Origin: a bacterium
Lineage (GTDB): Bacteria > Spirochaetota > Leptospiria > Leptospirales > Leptonemataceae
DNA length: 64,000 bases
Assembly (NCBI GenBank): GCA_024742665.1
Contig: JANSYA010000009.1
Location: 179,085-243,084, forward strand
Direction of reading: 5' to 3'
Shown here piece by piece: positions 25,571 through 33,980 of this stretch. Each line of letters begins with the position of its first letter. The stretch's first letter is position 1. The notes below the pieces were generated by a model. That model was not told where the DNA came from, ran no database searches, and saw only the letters and a program-made list of their open reading frames with translations. The translations under genes were made by a program, and so were the position numbers.

Positions 25571-26710
25571 TCAAAGCCGCACGATCGTCGCCTTATTCGC
25601 CGCGGCCGTGCCGCCGGCAATGGCGGCGTAGGCTGCCGCGAGTTCTTCGGCTCCCGCGATTTCAGCGACTTCGATCGTCTGGCGCACGACCGGCAAAAAC
25701 GAATCCCAGCCCGCCGCCATACGTTCGGCGAAGCCGGCCGGTCGCCATTCTCGCAGCCGCTTTTTCGCCTGACCGGGAGCGAAGAATAGTTCCGGTTTCG
25801 GACCGGCGGCGGGCGCCCGGTCGGGGCCGGCCTGCAGAACGGATTGAGCGTGGGCGCTGCCGATATTTGCGCTGTGCTGGAGTCGATCGCCGAAGTGTGC
25901 GTGAACGCGATCACGGATTTCAGTGTCTCCCGCGAAATCGAAGTAGGCGGCCGGCGTCTGCGAATCGATTTGATCGATCTCTTCAGGATCGTAGCTGACG
26001 ACCGAATCGTAGCAGCCCAGGCCCACCACGAAATCGCGATTGCGCTTCGACGTCAGGGCGATGAGCTTAATGTGCGCGGGTTTGTTGTTATGCAGCAGGT
26101 GCGCCGTCCCGTACGCGGTCTTGCTCGAAGCGCTGGATACGATCAGGTTCGTCGCGGCGAAATAGTCACTGTCGCGAATGAAGTCTTCGAGCAAAAACGA
26201 AGTGGTAAACAGCGGCCGCAGGAGCGCCTGGTACGCTTCGTCGCTCTGGCGATAGCCTGGATCGGCGCTTGTGAGAGCGTATTGATTATAGATCGAGTTC
26301 ATTCCCTGGCGATGGGGTGCGTTGTCCAGAAATCCCGCGGCCGAGGATCTACCCGGCTCGACCAGCAGATGCGTCGCCGCCGGCAGGTATCCGTAGTATC
26401 GCTGCCCGACCGAAAGGCTATCGTGCTGCGAAGCGATGACATCCGCGAAACCCCACACCGGAATGATTCCGTACGCGTCGTCGGTTTCATTATCACCGCC
26501 CGTGAGCGTCGCCGGAAAAAATTTCCAGTACCCGAAGCTTTCGCCGAGCAGCGCATAGGTCACGTTGTTCGCCGTCAGCGCGAAGCGATCGACTTTCAGC
26601 AGAGCCTGTCCCGGCCCCGGCCTTGGCGCGTCGTGCTCCACCAGACGATGTTTGTGAATGTCGCTTTTGCGGATCTGAAACTGCGTCGCGCTGTTCGTGC
26701 TGGTGGGCAT
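25571..26710 (-). CDS. DUF2855-family protein
   Basis: 379 aa. The N-terminal PGPGQALLKVDRFALTANNVTYALLGESFGYWKFFPA and GIIPVWGFADVIAS..GQRYYGYLPAATHLLVEP are typical of DUF2855, a quinone-oxidoreductase/MDR-like family without a recognised substrate. Further marks are LFTTSFLLEDF, NLIVSSASSKTAYGTAHLLH and YFDFAGD. The fold is expected to be GroES-like plus Rossmann, but the cofactor loop is unusual (VSSASSKTA instead of GxGxxG). The C-terminal part is Ala-rich. It is divergent from the aminotransferase gene. Not a known metabolic gene. Confidence 0.85.
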   Translation of the reverse strand: MPTSTNSATQFQIRKSDIHKHRLVEHDAPRPGPGQALLKVDRFALTANNVTYALLGESFGYWKFFPATLTGGDNETDDAYGIIPVWGFADVIASQHDSLSVGQRYYGYLPAATHLLVEPGRSSAAGFLDNAPHRQGMNSIYNQYALTSADPGYRQSDEAYQALLRPLFTTSFLLEDFIRDSDYFAATNLIVSSASSKTAYGTAHLLHNNKPAHIKLIALTSKRNRDFVVGLGCYDSVVSYDPEEIDQIDSQTPAAYFDFAGDTEIRDRVHAHFGDRLQHSANIGSAHAQSVLQAGPDRAPAAGPKPELFFAPGQAKKRLREWRPAGFAERMAAGWDSFLPVVRQTIEVAEIAGAEELAAAYAAIAGGTAAANKATIVRL

Positions 26711-26853
26711 AGGCGTCGTTCTTCACGCGAGACCGGATCCGTGGCGAGCATTTTCCGCCTTGCCTTCCCGACCCCGGATCGCGGTCATGGTTAGTCTAAA
26801 ATAGACGAAATTCCCACGCGAATCCGCCCGGGACTGCCTTCGGATCCAGACCA

Positions 26854-28248
26854 ATGAAACTCACGACCACGCAACCAACCCCTTCTTCCCAGAGCGGCGT
26901 TGCGGCGGCCGCGGACGGCGGCCTGCAGGGCTCCGGCCGCGATATGCGCATGAACATCGTGCACATCGGCGCCGAGGAACTCAACTACGAGATTCGGCAG
27001 ATCGCCGAAGTCGCGGGCCGCATCCAGAAAATGACCGGCCGCGAAATCTACTGGGAAAACATCGGCGATCCGGTGCAGAAGGGCGAGCAGATCCCCACCT
27101 GGATCAAAGACATCGTCTCAGAAGCGGTGTACGACAACTCCACGTACGGCTACAGCCCCACGCGGGGTCTGCCGGAAGCGCGCGAATTTCTGGCGGCGCG
27201 GTCGAACGCCCAGGGTGGCGTACAAATAACGCCCGATGACATTATCTTCTTCAATGGTCTCGGCGACGCGATCAACAAAGTCTACTATATGCTGCGGCGC
27301 GAAGCCCGGGTGATCGGTCCGTCGCCGGCCTATCCGACCCACAGCTCCGCCGAGGCGAGCCACGCCGGCTATCCGCCGATTACGTACAGTCTGGATCCGC
27401 ACAACGGCTGGATGCCGGATCTGGACGAACTCCGCAACAAAGTCAAATACAACGAAAGCATCGCCGGGATTATGATCATCAATCCCGACAATCCGACCGG
27501 CGCCGTATTTCCGCGCGAAGTCGTAACCGAGATGGTCGAGATCGCGCGGCAGTATGATCTGTTTATCGTCGCCGACGAAATTTACGCGAACATGGTCTTT
27601 AATAAACAGGAGCGCTACGCGACCATCGCCCAGCTCGCGGGCGACGTGCCGGCGATTGCCCTGAAAGGCATCTCGAAAGAGCTGCCCTGGCCTGGTTCGC
27701 GCTGCGGCTGGATGAAAGTCTATAACCAGGGCACGCATCCCACGTTCCAGAAGTACGTGAAATCGATCTTAGACGCGAAGATGCTGGAAGTCTGCTCGAC
27801 GACCTTGCCGCAAAAAGTCATCCCGAAAATTCTCGGTCACCGCGACTATCCCGCGTATCTGGCCGGACGCAACGCCTTCTATAAAAAGCGCAGCGATCGC
27901 ATCGCCGAAATTTTCGCGGACTGCCCGGGCGTGATTGTAAACCCGCCCGACGGCGCGTTTTACGTGAGCCTGGTCTTTACGGCCGAACTCAGCTCGAAGA
28001 TGAATCTGAAGATCCCCGATCCGAAGATTCGCGAGTACATCAACGCTCTCACGCCGGACGACATCGAGCCGGATCGCAAGTTTGTGTACCAGCTGCTCGC
28101 TTCGCGCAATATTTGCGTGGTGCCGCTTTCGAGTTTCGTTACGGATCTGCAGGGCTTTCGCTGCACGCTGCTCGAACAGGACGACGAGCGCTTTGAAATG
28201 ATCTACGCGTCGATCGCCGAGGCCATTCGCGAATTCCTGGCCTCGTAA
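26854..28248 (+). CDS. PLP-dependent class I/II aminotransferase
   Basis: 464 aa. The first 30 residues are a Ser/Ala/Gly-rich extension before NIVHIGAEELNYEIRQIAEVAGRI. Class I motifs: IGDPVQKGEQIP near the N-terminus, YGYSPTRGLPEAREFL, NPDNPTGAVF (PLP-facing Asn), VADEIYANMVF, and the Schiff-base lysine in KGISKELPWPGSRCGWM with the Arg that binds the phosphate. The C-terminal half has NPPDGAFYVSL. It resembles the alanine/aspartate aminotransferase group, but the substrate cannot be named from sequence. Start from the ATG at 26854 in a 143-bp gap from the divergent DUF2855 gene. Confidence 0.92.
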   Translation: MKLTTTQPTPSSQSGVAAAADGGLQGSGRDMRMNIVHIGAEELNYEIRQIAEVAGRIQKMTGREIYWENIGDPVQKGEQIPTWIKDIVSEAVYDNSTYGYSPTRGLPEAREFLAARSNAQGGVQITPDDIIFFNGLGDAINKVYYMLRREARVIGPSPAYPTHSSAEASHAGYPPITYSLDPHNGWMPDLDELRNKVKYNESIAGIMIINPDNPTGAVFPREVVTEMVEIARQYDLFIVADEIYANMVFNKQERYATIAQLAGDVPAIALKGISKELPWPGSRCGWMKVYNQGTHPTFQKYVKSILDAKMLEVCSTTLPQKVIPKILGHRDYPAYLAGRNAFYKKRSDRIAEIFADCPGVIVNPPDGAFYVSLVFTAELSSKMNLKIPDPKIREYINALTPDDIEPDRKFVYQLLASRNICVVPLSSFVTDLQGFRCTLLEQDDERFEMIYASIAEAIREFLAS

Positions 28249-28361
28249 ACGGGAGCGAGCGCCGCGATGTATCGCGATTGAGTTCTGTTTGCGAGTCGAT
28301 AGCCCCTCATGCGAGGTAACCCGGGCGGGGGACGCGCGCCAAAAAATTTTTGCGCAAGCAC

Positions 28362-28390
28362 TTGACTGAGTTCTCGGAGTCCCCTATGAT
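28362..28390 (+). promoter_or_regulatory. Sigma-70-type promoter giving a leaderless transcript
   Basis: TTGACT (28362-28367), a 17-bp spacer, then TATGAT (28385-28390). Both boxes are within one base of consensus. A start point six to seven bases after the -10 box falls on the ATG at 28397, so the Uma2 mRNA would carry little or no 5' leader; no Shine-Dalgarno is present. Confidence 0.72.
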
Positions 28391-28396
28391 TCTGCT

Positions 28397-28981
28397 ATGA
28401 GCGCGCCTTTGAAAACACGCTCCGGTCCGCGCTATCACGGGCGCGCGGTCAGTCGCGAAGAGTATCTCGACTTAGAAGACGACGGCTTTGACTATGAGAT
28501 GGTCGGCGGGCTCCTGTTTCAGGCTCCGAGTCACGATCCCTTTCATGGCGAGGTGCAGTTGGAGTTCGGAGCGGAACTGGCTTTCTATTTGCGAACCTGT
28601 CCGATCGGCAAGGCGATGGTCGAAGTCGACGTGTTCTTGCCTGATGGCGGCGATGTAGTGCGTCCTGATATCTCGTTTGTCTCGAATGAGCGCAGTAGTA
28701 TCCTGTTAAAGCATATTCACGGCGCGCCGGAGTTGATTTGCGAGGTGCTGTCCGATCGCACGCGCGCGCGGGATCTCGGTGAGAAAGCCGAACGCTATCT
28801 GCAGTGCGGCGTGCGCGAATACTGGCTGATTGATCCGCGCCATCGGACGGTGGAGCTGCGGGTGAATTGCGGCGAGGCCTGGAAGCAGCGCCGCGCCTCT
28901 GCCGAATCGCCCGGGGCCAGGATTGAAAGCGCACTCCTGGCCGGATTTTCCATCGATCCGTCCGGGCTATTTCCGGCATGA
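28397..28981 (+). CDS. Uma2-family endonuclease-like protein (DUF820)
   Basis: 194 aa. PD-(D/E)XK nuclease-like fold of the Uma2 family: YLDLEDDGFDYEMVGGLLFQAPSHDP at the N-terminus, then VVRPDISFV (catalytic Asp), ELICEVLSDRTRARDLGEKAERYLQCGVREYWLIDP (Glu..Lys core). Family members occur in many copies in cyanobacteria and others, often without a known role; a restriction-type activity is inferred from the fold. Translation probably starts leaderless: the promoter at 28362 places the transcript start at the ATG. It overlaps no gene and is followed 19 bp later by the epimerase. Confidence 0.9.
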   Translation: MSAPLKTRSGPRYHGRAVSREEYLDLEDDGFDYEMVGGLLFQAPSHDPFHGEVQLEFGAELAFYLRTCPIGKAMVEVDVFLPDGGDVVRPDISFVSNERSSILLKHIHGAPELICEVLSDRTRARDLGEKAERYLQCGVREYWLIDPRHRTVELRVNCGEAWKQRRASAESPGARIESALLAGFSIDPSGLFPA

Positions 28982-29000
28982 GCATTCGCGGGCAGAGCGC

Positions 29001-30158
29001 ATGAGTTTTTTCACTCGCACGTTGCAGTCTGCGAGCCCGGCCGGCGGCGATTCATCCGGTGATCCGGGGGGAATTGAAACGATTGAGTTCGTCGATTCTT
29101 CGCAGGCTTCGCAGGAGTTCGTCGTTGGGCGCATTGCAGTCGGAGCGGGCAATACTCTGTGTTATTTCGGCGAACCGTCAATTCTCGGTGGCCGGAATCT
29201 GTTGCACTTTCCCTGGCAGGATTTGCGGGAATACCGCGACAACCGGGAGTTGGGAGGAAATCCTCTGCTATATCCCTGGGCCAATCGCCTGGCGAAAGAA
29301 GGCTTCGAATTCGCCGGCCGGCGCTATGATTTCCCGGAGCAATCGGGCAGCCAGGCTGCAGCGGCGTCGGCCGAACTTTTCTGGCGCGATGATCATGGAC
29401 TGCCATTGCACGGCTGCTTGCTCAAGAGCGATCGCTGGCGGACGATCGCAGCGGACCCGGCCGGGGACGCTGGTGCTCGCGCGTCGGCACCGGGGGTCGC
29501 GACGCACGTCGCGGAGCAGATCGTTGACGCGAGCCATCCTGCTTTCGCCTGCTATCCCTTCGCGCATTGTCTGCGGGTAGAGCATCGCCTGGATCGAGAC
29601 CAGGCCGGATGTTTGCGTATGCGCGTTCGCACGACGGTGGAGAATCGTGGCGATGTTTCGTTGCCCCTGAGCTTCGGCTATCATCCGTACTTTTCGTACG
29701 CCGGTTTTGAGCGCGACGCGGTTCGCATTTCGCTGCCGGCGGCGCGCTGTTTCGAAACGGACGCGGGACTATTGCCAACGGGTCGGCTGCTGGCGACGGA
29801 AGATCTCTGGCCGGCGCGTCAGAGCTTCGCGCTGGCCGCGCACGACATCGATCACGGATTCACGGCCCTGGAGCTGGCGGACGGAGGCGGAGGTGTCGTT
29901 CAATTTCGGCTGACGACGCCGGAACATCGAGTGACCGTCGCTTTCGGTCGGGACTATCCGGTCGCTGTGATTTATGCGCCGTATGATTCGGATCCCGGGC
30001 GGCAGGCCGCGCAGGAATTCGTCTGCTTCGAGCCGATGCTTGCGCCGACGAACGCCCTGGGTTTTGATTTATCGGATTCCGAATGGCCGTCGCCTCCGGT
30101 GCTGGCGCCCGGGGATCGCTTTAGCGCGGAATTCTGGATCACGGCCGACGCGATATAG
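29001..30158 (+). CDS. Aldose 1-epimerase-like protein
   Basis: 385 aa from the ATG at 29001; an in-frame start at 28923 would overlap the Uma2 gene by 59 bases and is not needed. Motifs of the galactose mutarotase fold: ELGGNPLLYPWANRLAKEGFEF, GLPLHGCLL with the first His, FGYHPYFSYAGFER with the second His, and CFEPMLAPTNAL with the catalytic Glu. It interconverts alpha and beta anomers of an aldose; the sugar is not certain. There is a long Ser/Gly-rich N-terminus. No sugar-uptake or galactose genes are adjacent. Confidence 0.88.
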   Translation: MSFFTRTLQSASPAGGDSSGDPGGIETIEFVDSSQASQEFVVGRIAVGAGNTLCYFGEPSILGGRNLLHFPWQDLREYRDNRELGGNPLLYPWANRLAKEGFEFAGRRYDFPEQSGSQAAAASAELFWRDDHGLPLHGCLLKSDRWRTIAADPAGDAGARASAPGVATHVAEQIVDASHPAFACYPFAHCLRVEHRLDRDQAGCLRMRVRTTVENRGDVSLPLSFGYHPYFSYAGFERDAVRISLPAARCFETDAGLLPTGRLLATEDLWPARQSFALAAHDIDHGFTALELADGGGGVVQFRLTTPEHRVTVAFGRDYPVAVIYAPYDSDPGRQAAQEFVCFEPMLAPTNALGFDLSDSEWPSPPVLAPGDRFSAEFWITADAI

Positions 30159-30233
30159 GCGGCAGATGCGACAGAGGGCGTTAAAGCCCATTGAATTCGC
30201 TTGCCTCCGGCGCGTGGCCGAAGATCATTTCCT

Positions 30234-30509
30234 GTGCGAGAAATTCACATCCGCCGCATGTCGTATAGCGACGCCCGTATGAAGCTCGAAAACGAGTTGA
30301 ACGACGCGTTTATGCAAAGCGAGCGTCGCGTGCACATCGTGCACGGTATTGGCCAGGGCAAACTAAAAGCCATGGCGATCAAAGTCGTAAATGAATATGA
30401 CTTTTGCAGCCTGGTCGCAGAAGAGTATATTCTGCGGCCGAATCCCGGGGTGCTGGTCGTAGATCTCTTTCCGCCGGATCGCGCGACAATGCGAATGTAC
30501 CGCGCCTGA
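30234..30509 (+). CDS. Stand-alone Smr-domain protein
   Basis: 91 aa from the GTG at 30234; this start keeps VREIHIRRM at the N-terminus, matching the conserved EIDLHG position of Smr domains. An ATG at 30258 would cut that strand off. The body YSDARMKLENELNDAFMQSERRVHIVHGIGQGKLKAMAIKVV contains the HGxGxG(K)L block of Smr, and the C-terminal LVVDLFPPD follows. The DLHG motif is changed to EIHIRR, so nuclease activity may be reduced. Such small Smr proteins are linked to RNA or DNA cleavage at stalled ribosomes or in recombination suppression. A short gap separates it from the hybrid kinase. Confidence 0.75.
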   Translation: MREIHIRRMSYSDARMKLENELNDAFMQSERRVHIVHGIGQGKLKAMAIKVVNEYDFCSLVAEEYILRPNPGVLVVDLFPPDRATMRMYRA

Positions 30510-30572
30510 CTGATAGCCGCTCTTTTTCAGCAAGTGCTTGTCCTGGCGAGGCCGATTTCGCAAGAGTAGCTT

Positions 30573-33500
30573 ATGATATTTGATGGCGGCGGGATCGAGC
30601 GATCCCCGGGATGCAGCACCATCCGGGGCAAGCATACGGCGAAATACTCGCGCCCGGTCCTCTGCCCGGTCCTCTGCTTTGTAGCGGCCTGTCTTGCGGT
30701 GTTCAGTCTGAATACGGAGATGCCGGCCCAACCTTCGGATCAGAAGCGTGAGCAGCCCGCCGTCCCGGAGGTCCAGAACGGCTTCCTGGATCTTCGTCAC
30801 TGGGACTTTCGTAACAGCGGTCCGGTCGATCTGTCCGGCGATTGGGAGTTTTTCTGGCGCAAGCTGCGTTTGCCCGAAACCATTGCGGCGCGGCGCAAGC
30901 GGCAGACCGGAGCCGGCGGATCCGTCATCACAACGCTGAGGGTGCCGGCCGCCTGGAACGGTCAGAGCCGGGGCGGTGAGCTCCTGCCCGGGCAGGGCTA
31001 TGGGACCTACCGCGTGCGAATTCTTCTGCCGCGGGAATTTACCGGGCGACCGCCTCTGGCCGTCTTCGTGCCGCCGGCCAGCACGAGCATGCGCGTCTTC
31101 GTAAACGAAAAGCTGCTGTTGCAGCGCGGTCGGGTCGGTTTCGACGCGGAGACTTCCGAACCGGCCTTCCAGCCGGCGTTGATTGCGCCTGGTTCGATCG
31201 GCAACGAAATGATCCTGACCGTGCAGGTCGCGAACTTCACCCACAGCAAGGGCGGCCTCTGGGTCGTGCCGCGCCTGGGAGCGGAAGCGGATTTGCGGAT
31301 GGAGCGCGCCTTCGCCTTCGGCGTCGATTTATTTCTGTGGGGCGCCCTCTTGATTATGGGCTGCTACCATTTGATTCTCTATGCGCTGCGTCCCGCGGAC
31401 CGATCGCCGCTGTACTTCGGAATCTTGTGTCTGCTGGTGATCGTGCGAGTGCTGGTAACCGGCGATCGCTGGCTGGTGCAGAATGTGCCGGGCATTCCTT
31501 TCGACGTGTACTATCGCCTGGAATATTTGAGCTTTTATTTGGGATTGCCGGCCTTCGGTCTGTTTATCTGGAACGCCTTTCCGAAAGAATCGAATCGCTG
31601 GTTGATGCGCGCGATTCTGAGCGCGGGTTTCGCCTGCTCGGCGGTCGTCGTTTTATTTTCGCCGGCGGTATTTACCGCGACTTTGATTTATTACCAGGGC
31701 CTGACGATCTTCGCCGGACTGTACGCTGTTGTGATCGGCGTGTGGGCTTTCTTTCGCGGTCGGCAGGGCGCGACGCTGTTCGTCATCGGCTGGCTGATTT
31801 TTTTCGCGGCGGTCGTGCACGATATTCTCGGCGCGAATTTGATTATTCAGGCTCCGTACCTGACGCCCTTCGCGCTGTTCATTTTCTTTTTCGCCCAGGC
31901 CGCAATGCTTGCGATTCGATTTACGAGCTCGTTTTTTCGGGCGGAGGAATTGTCGAAACGTCTCGGTCAAACCGAGCGCCAGTATCGCCGGATGATTGAA
32001 GAGGCGACCGAGGGCATCTTTCTATTCGAGCGCGACGGCTGGATCATTACGGCCAATCGCGCGCTGGCGCAAATGCTGGGCTATGACTCCGCTGAAGATT
32101 TGCTCGCAGAAACCAGCAGGGACGCGCGTCGCCGGATCTTCGCAAGCGAGAGCGGCTGGGTCGCCTTCGCCCAGGCCCTGGGAGCCGGCGCGAAACAGGA
32201 GCGCATTCGAGACTTCGCCGCCGTTTTCTTACATCGCGACGGGAGCCAGGTGCACGTCGCCGTCAACGGCCAGGCGGTCGCCGACATCGATACCGGCCTG
32301 ATTCGGTACCAGGGAATGGTGCGCGATATCACCGAGCAGCGCAAGCTCGAAGAGATGCGCATCGCCCGGGACGCGGCGGAAGCGGCCAGCCGATCGAAGT
32401 CGCAGTTCCTGGCGAATATGAGTCACGAAATTCGCACGCCGATGAACGCCATCCTGGGCATGGCGGATTTACTCGCGGAAGGCCCGGGCGCCCGGGAACA
32501 AAAAAAGTATATTACGATCTTACAGGGAGCCGGCGAAACGCTGCTCGCTCTGATCAACGACATCCTGGATCTGGCGAAGGTCGAAGCGGGACGGATCGAA
32601 CTCGAACGGGTCAATTTTAATCTGGTGGAGCTGGTCGAATCCACCGTCGAAATCATGGCCAACGAGGCGCACAAAAAAGGCCTGGAAATATCCCATCGCA
32701 TTGATCCGGAAGTCGCTTCGCGCGTCCTGGGCGATCCCACGCGGGTGCGCCAGGTGCTGGTCAATTTGCTGGGCAACGCGATCAAATTTACCGAAGCGGG
32801 TTCGGTGTCAGTCGAAGTCGTATCCGTACAGGGCGATCCTCTGACCTGCGCCTTTCGCGTGCGTGATACAGGCATTGGCATTCCGCCGGAGAAACAGGAG
32901 CGAATTTTCGACGCCTTTTCCCAGGCTGATAATTCGACCACCCGGGAGTTCGGGGGCACCGGCCTGGGGCTGACAATCAGCAAACGCCTGGCGGAATTGA
33001 TGCAGGGCGATATCGAGCTGGAAAGCGAAGCGGGTCGCGGCAGCATGTTCAGTTTGATCGCGCGCTTTGAATCGGGTACGGCGATTGACGCCGACGATTC
33101 GGACCAGGCGCAAGTTGATTTGACCGGCACCCGGATCCTGGTTGTCGACGACGTCGCTTTGAATCGGATTACCTTTCGCGAAACTCTCCAGGCCTGCGGC
33201 GCGCAGGTGTCAGTCGTCGCCGGCGGCGCGGAGGCGCTTGCGGAGCTGGAACGGGACTCCGGTTCGAAAGCATACGATCTGATCTTATTGGACTACCATA
33301 TGCCGGGCATGGACGGACTGGAAACCGCCCGGCGTCTGGCTGCGAATTCCACGCTGCGCGACGTGCCCATAATCGCGGTAACGTCGGACCATTTGGAGGG
33401 GACCGCGGAAAAGTTTCACGCGCTGGGCGTCGCCGCGCATCTATTCAAGCCGGTCAAGAGATCGGCATTGCTCGGGACCGCGCGCCAGGTGCTCTCCAGA

Positions 33501-33980
33501 GACGGCCATCTGCGAAGCGAGCGCCTGTTTACGGATGCGAATGATTCGGAATCTGATCCCGGGACTTTAGCGGCCGGCAAGGCCGGGCAGCGGGTCTTAC
33601 GTCTTCTGGTCGCCGAGGATAACGAAGACAATCAGGTGTTAATCAAAGCCTTCTTAAAAGACGCTCCGGTGACCTTAGAGCTGGCGGCCAACGGAGCCGA
33701 GGCCTTTGAGAAATTCCGCGACGGCGATTATGATTTGATTTTAATGGACATGCAGATGCCGATCATAGACGGTTATGAAGCCACCCGGCGTATCCGTCGG
33801 CTGGAAGCGGAGCGTCGAAGCGCCGGTCGGACGGGAAGCATTCCGATCGTTGCGCTTACGGCCCATGCCATGCGGGAGGAAATCGCGCAGATCCTGGACG
33901 CGGGTTGCGACGCCCATCTGGCCAAGCCGGTGAAGAAAGCGCGTTTGCTGGAGACAATTGAAAGCTATGGCAAGATCTAA
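30573..33980 (+). CDS. Hybrid sensor histidine kinase, 7TM-DISM type, with two receiver domains
   Basis: 1135 aa. The N-terminal signal-like region (about residues 30-45) precedes a periplasmic sensor of the 7TMR-DISMED2 type (FLDLRHWDFRNSGPVDLSGDWEFFW, AVFVPPASTSMRVFVN). A seven-helix 7TM-DISM membrane region follows at about residues 245-445 (FGVDLFLWGALLIMGCYHLILYALRP). A PAS domain (QYRRMIEEATEGIFLFERDG) leads to HisKA with MSHEIRTPMN (His618) and HATPase (LVNLLGNAIKFTEAG, VRDTGIGIPPEKQ, GGTGLGLTISKRL). Two receivers end the protein: Asp907 in LLDYHMPGMDG and Asp1059 in LMDMQMPIIDG. It senses an external or envelope signal, probably a carbohydrate or hydrophobic ligand. It overlaps the following patatin gene by 14 bases. 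Confidence 0.95.
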   Translation: MIFDGGGIERSPGCSTIRGKHTAKYSRPVLCPVLCFVAACLAVFSLNTEMPAQPSDQKREQPAVPEVQNGFLDLRHWDFRNSGPVDLSGDWEFFWRKLRLPETIAARRKRQTGAGGSVITTLRVPAAWNGQSRGGELLPGQGYGTYRVRILLPREFTGRPPLAVFVPPASTSMRVFVNEKLLLQRGRVGFDAETSEPAFQPALIAPGSIGNEMILTVQVANFTHSKGGLWVVPRLGAEADLRMERAFAFGVDLFLWGALLIMGCYHLILYALRPADRSPLYFGILCLLVIVRVLVTGDRWLVQNVPGIPFDVYYRLEYLSFYLGLPAFGLFIWNAFPKESNRWLMRAILSAGFACSAVVVLFSPAVFTATLIYYQGLTIFAGLYAVVIGVWAFFRGRQGATLFVIGWLIFFAAVVHDILGANLIIQAPYLTPFALFIFFFAQAAMLAIRFTSSFFRAEELSKRLGQTERQYRRMIEEATEGIFLFERDGWIITANRALAQMLGYDSAEDLLAETSRDARRRIFASESGWVAFAQALGAGAKQERIRDFAAVFLHRDGSQVHVAVNGQAVADIDTGLIRYQGMVRDITEQRKLEEMRIARDAAEAASRSKSQFLANMSHEIRTPMNAILGMADLLAEGPGAREQKKYITILQGAGETLLALINDILDLAKVEAGRIELERVNFNLVELVESTVEIMANEAHKKGLEISHRIDPEVASRVLGDPTRVRQVLVNLLGNAIKFTEAGSVSVEVVSVQGDPLTCAFRVRDTGIGIPPEKQERIFDAFSQADNSTTREFGGTGLGLTISKRLAELMQGDIELESEAGRGSMFSLIARFESGTAIDADDSDQAQVDLTGTRILVVDDVALNRITFRETLQACGAQVSVVAGGAEALAELERDSGSKAYDLILLDYHMPGMDGLETARRLAANSTLRDVPIIAVTSDHLEGTAEKFHALGVAAHLFKPVKRSALLGTARQVLSRDGHLRSERLFTDANDSESDPGTLAAGKAGQRVLRLLVAEDNEDNQVLIKAFLKDAPVTLELAANGAEAFEKFRDGDYDLILMDMQMPIIDGYEATRRIRRLEAERRSAGRTGSIPIVALTAHAMREEIAQILDAGCDAHLAKPVKKARLLETIESYGKI

